Shown here piece by piece: positions 61,208-64,000 of a stretch of 64,000 nt of DNA. The notes under the pieces are model-generated. The model was not told the DNA's origin, did no database searches, and was given only the letters and a program-made list of their open reading frames with translations. The position numbers and the translations under genes were made by a program. Positions within the stretch are counted from its first letter, which is position 1. Each line of letters starts with the position of its first letter. This DNA comes from Chiua virens (lineage: Eukaryota > Basidiomycota > Agaricomycetes > Boletales > Boletaceae): the NCBI GenBank assembly GCA_019787685.1, contig JAHNUO010000011.1, forward strand, positions 186,001-250,000. The letters run 5' to 3'.

Positions 61208-64000
61208 AGGAGTTGACTGGACAGCAAAGTCTATTCCACGTAGTTGGTGGCTTTTCCTTTGAATTTCTGTCCTATGGCGTACTACCCTGAGCCAACTCGG
61301 TCGGGGAACAAAGGTGACAAATACGCCTACCGCCTATCCTCTTCGTTCACAAATGCTCGTGCCGAAAGCGCGCCTTCGTTTACATGCTGGACATGAGCTT
61401 GAGGCAACCGACTGTGCATGGCAATGTCGCGATTCAATGACGCATGACATATCTGTTATGGATCGTTTGCGTAAGAAACCTCTGGTGCTCCACGATCGAG
61501 TTGAGATCGAGTTGGTACAATGGTCCCTGCAAGTCACGGTCTTGTGTATAAGTACCCTCGATACTCCGAGTCTTCTCTCGTGCGGCCGGCCATGCGGCCG
61601 ATACTCGGGAACGCGACCTGATCGTATCCATGGAATGAGGAGATAGCCGCTGAGAGGACTGGCCTCCTTTTATACGTCTCAATACCGACTCCCACGTGAT
61701 AGGACATTGAACAGCAAATGAACTGTCCGTGAAAGCGCGCACACACCTTGTTACATAAAGTTCATCGGTCGCGAACGGGCGGGACGGTTTTCTTGCTCAG
61801 CGGCGATGGCAGTCATCGATCGTGCTGATATGGATCTACAGAAGGTCAGTACGAAGGGGAAGCTGTCCCGAGGGGGTAATTATTGGACTGCGGTGGTTAC
61901 ATACATATGATGTTCGGGTCCACCGGATTAACGGAGATAGAGCGATGTCTGTAAAACAACTGAGTACAATGCTACATGTACATGGTCTACTTGATCATTA
62001 TGTATACCATCTCCTGGAAACTTACCCGAGGAAGGCAATTAGCGAACACGGTTGGAATGCTTGGATGTTAATTGGATAATAGGGGCAGTGGGTCAGCTGC
62101 CAACCAAATGCTATGGTCTCGTTTCGAACACGCATCACACCCTGACGCTGTAGAATGTGGAGGAAAGTCATGTCATGGTGGGCGCGTAGTGATGAGAGGT
62201 CACGTGAACAAGGAGATCAGAAAATGGGTAAGCTTCGGAAAATGCGCAGCAGGGCCGCGCTCATCGGATCCGATCGGTTGGGCGAATGAAAAGCAGGAGT
62301 GAGGAGCGAGAGGAGGAAGGCTCAATTTAGGCCTGCCAGAGAGACCCGATCTTCAAGCTTCAGCACTCAGCCTTTGACCACACACCCAAAGCTGTGGGAC
62401 GGGATGTGAGAACAAGATTTATTTTGCCATATAAGCCCGTGAACGACACATGTAGTGGCTAGTGGGAGTGTCGATGGAGGATGAATGAAGAATAAAAAAG
62501 GATCTCAATGCGATGCCAACCTTATAGAACGCACATTAAGTCCATGAACGGCGATAATATACAGGTTGATATGTTGACGGTCAAAGATGCGGAACCTATG
62601 ACCGGGGACGTTCAGTTGGAAGCCATGCTGGGACCAGATCTGGTTACATCAGATGACAAAGAGACATGGCAAAAATGACCAACCCGTGAAAGTCCTGGTG
62701 ATGTCTCGCATTGTCCCCACAATCAACATGATTGACTTCCTAGACGCATACCGACGAACCAAGGGATAACACCGTCTCGTTTTTTTTCATGCACTTGGGG
62801 GCTGGCAACAGTTATCATGTATCTGCAATAAGATGGTAGGTGTGTTCACCAATTGCTGATTACCCCGAGTACGAGCTCCTCGCGAGGACTCGGCAACGCA
62901 TTTGCTGATCCTGTGCAATCAAGGAAATGGGCTAGATCGAGTGTGGGCCATGGCACTTGTTCGTTATCGCAAGCTACGGGAACATATCACGAAATTGATC
63001 AACTGCCAAGTCTACCATGATCTCGCCGAGCTAATTGATCCGTACCAGGCGGCCTTGATAATCGGATCATCGCCGAACCACATTTCTCAGTTTTGGAATA
63101 GCCATTGAAACTGGTTTCTAAAGATAGAATGCTGAAGGAGACGAGGTAGAAAGTGATACAGCTCTCACACTTCGTTGTTGCTCCACAATGGCTACGTGAC
63201 GAGACAAATTCTGACAGAAATGTGAGGCTCATAGGTCTTCCAGGACCTGACAATGTGTTCTAGCTATTCTGTCTGAACTGTGGAATAAGGTCGTCAGCTC
63301 AATCTTTGAATACCGGGTCCGAATTTACTGGGAACCGAGATCGAGTTCGCGGGGAATCTCCGTCTCCCTGAATCTGAGGGGTCTTGAACCTCGTTGGAGA
63401 AACTGAACGGAAGAGGACGCGGGAAATGACTCACAAGAAAAAGGTGCCGCCGGCGATGGGCCCAGGTTGTTGGAAGTCCGCTGTTTCCCGTTTTCAGTAA
63501 AACCCGACAATGTCCTACGCAGCCAGGCAGTCTTGGACCAATATTTAAAATTGTTTCGTTAGTATGAGAAAGGTGAATGTCACTGATCACTGGATTCGGC
63601 CTCGAGCGGCTACAACAAGTCACGCGACAACGTTGATAAGGCCCATCTTGAAATCTGGACTCTTCAAGCGCTGCACTTGTGAGAAAATAGGAACAATGCT
63701 GGCATGGGAGCCGAGAAAGTCGCGGATCTTGTCGTGTTCAATGCCTTCGGCCTGTTATCGGCCGACACGGAACAGGAACGATTTATTGTGTTCATCATTC
63801 CACTCAGTCAGTAAATATTCAACGTTCGACATTCAACGCGGATCATGAATATCACGCTGTACCCCGGCACTTGACATTGAAGCTTGAGTACATATATAGC
63901 CTGACTTTCAACTCCGCAGTGACATGTCCTCGGCGCAACAAGTCACTCAATTACTTACGACGTTGACAGGGCCGGGTCACGAGAGAATGTGATGCGCTCG
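61208..64000. other. No gene identified (right end)
   Basis: Short open frames on both strands, none with recognisable motifs. The 5' exon and promoter of the third RBR copy may lie within the first few hundred bases. Confidence 0.35.

Overview
The window looks like nuclear DNA of a filamentous basidiomycete, most likely an agaricomycete. Genes on both strands are broken by many short introns (mostly 46-65 nt, GT...AG, CTNAY-like branch points). The set includes a class I hydrophobin, a DUF6534-type seven-helix protein, paired Baeyer-Villiger monooxygenases and a local family of RING-IBR-RING (RBR) proteins. I saw no prokaryotic features, rRNA, CRISPR array or convincing tRNA. Exon joins were worked out by hand from splice consensus, reading phase and recalled family patterns, so intergenic statements are less certain than gene statements.

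Layout. 0.9-2.9 kb (-): COP9 signalosome subunit 3, nine exons. 3.6-5.5 kb (-): glucose-6-phosphate isomerase, five exons. 7.2-7.6 kb (+): class I hydrophobin. 7.7-12.4 kb: gene-poor, with a diverged direct repeat. 12.4-13.9 kb (-): Old Yellow Enzyme-like flavin oxidoreductase whose one intron seems to have lost its acceptor AG. 16.2-18.2 kb (-): type I Baeyer-Villiger monooxygenase, copy 1. 18.2-22.5 kb: no identifiable gene, one coding-like stretch. 22.6-25.3 kb (+): PHO84-type phosphate transporter with two single-base frame breaks. 26.2-27.7 kb (-): unrecognised, charged, probably disordered protein. 29.9-30.3 kb (-): remnant of a third monooxygenase. 30.9-32.9 kb (-): monooxygenase copy 2, with exactly the exon lengths of copy 1. 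34.4-36.4 kb (+): plant-type O-methyltransferase. 37.3-37.7 kb (+): small secreted six-cysteine protein. 38.2-39.6 kb (-): alpha-oxoamine synthase of the 8-amino-7-oxononanoate synthase type. 42.8-44.6 kb (-): DUF6534-like membrane protein. 46.9-50.2 kb (+): single-pass membrane protein with a Ser/Thr-rich outer part and long cytosolic tail. 51.5-61.2 kb: three RBR paralogs, one with a long acidic tail, two tail to tail, with a small zinc-finger gene at 57.3-58.2 kb. 61.2-64.0 kb: nothing identified.

How the genes relate. CSN3 and glucose-6-phosphate isomerase are housekeeping genes and their reconstructed exons keep frame throughout. The two monooxygenases, the ene-reductase-like enzyme, the O-methyltransferase and the oxoamine synthase are tailoring-type activities within 28 kb. 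They could belong to a dispersed accessory-metabolism region, but no polyketide synthase, peptide synthetase or terpene cyclase is visible, so this is only an inference. Six frame breaks (PHO84-like gene and two RBR paralogs) all read as one extra base, while roughly 11 kb of coding sequence in the other genes has none.
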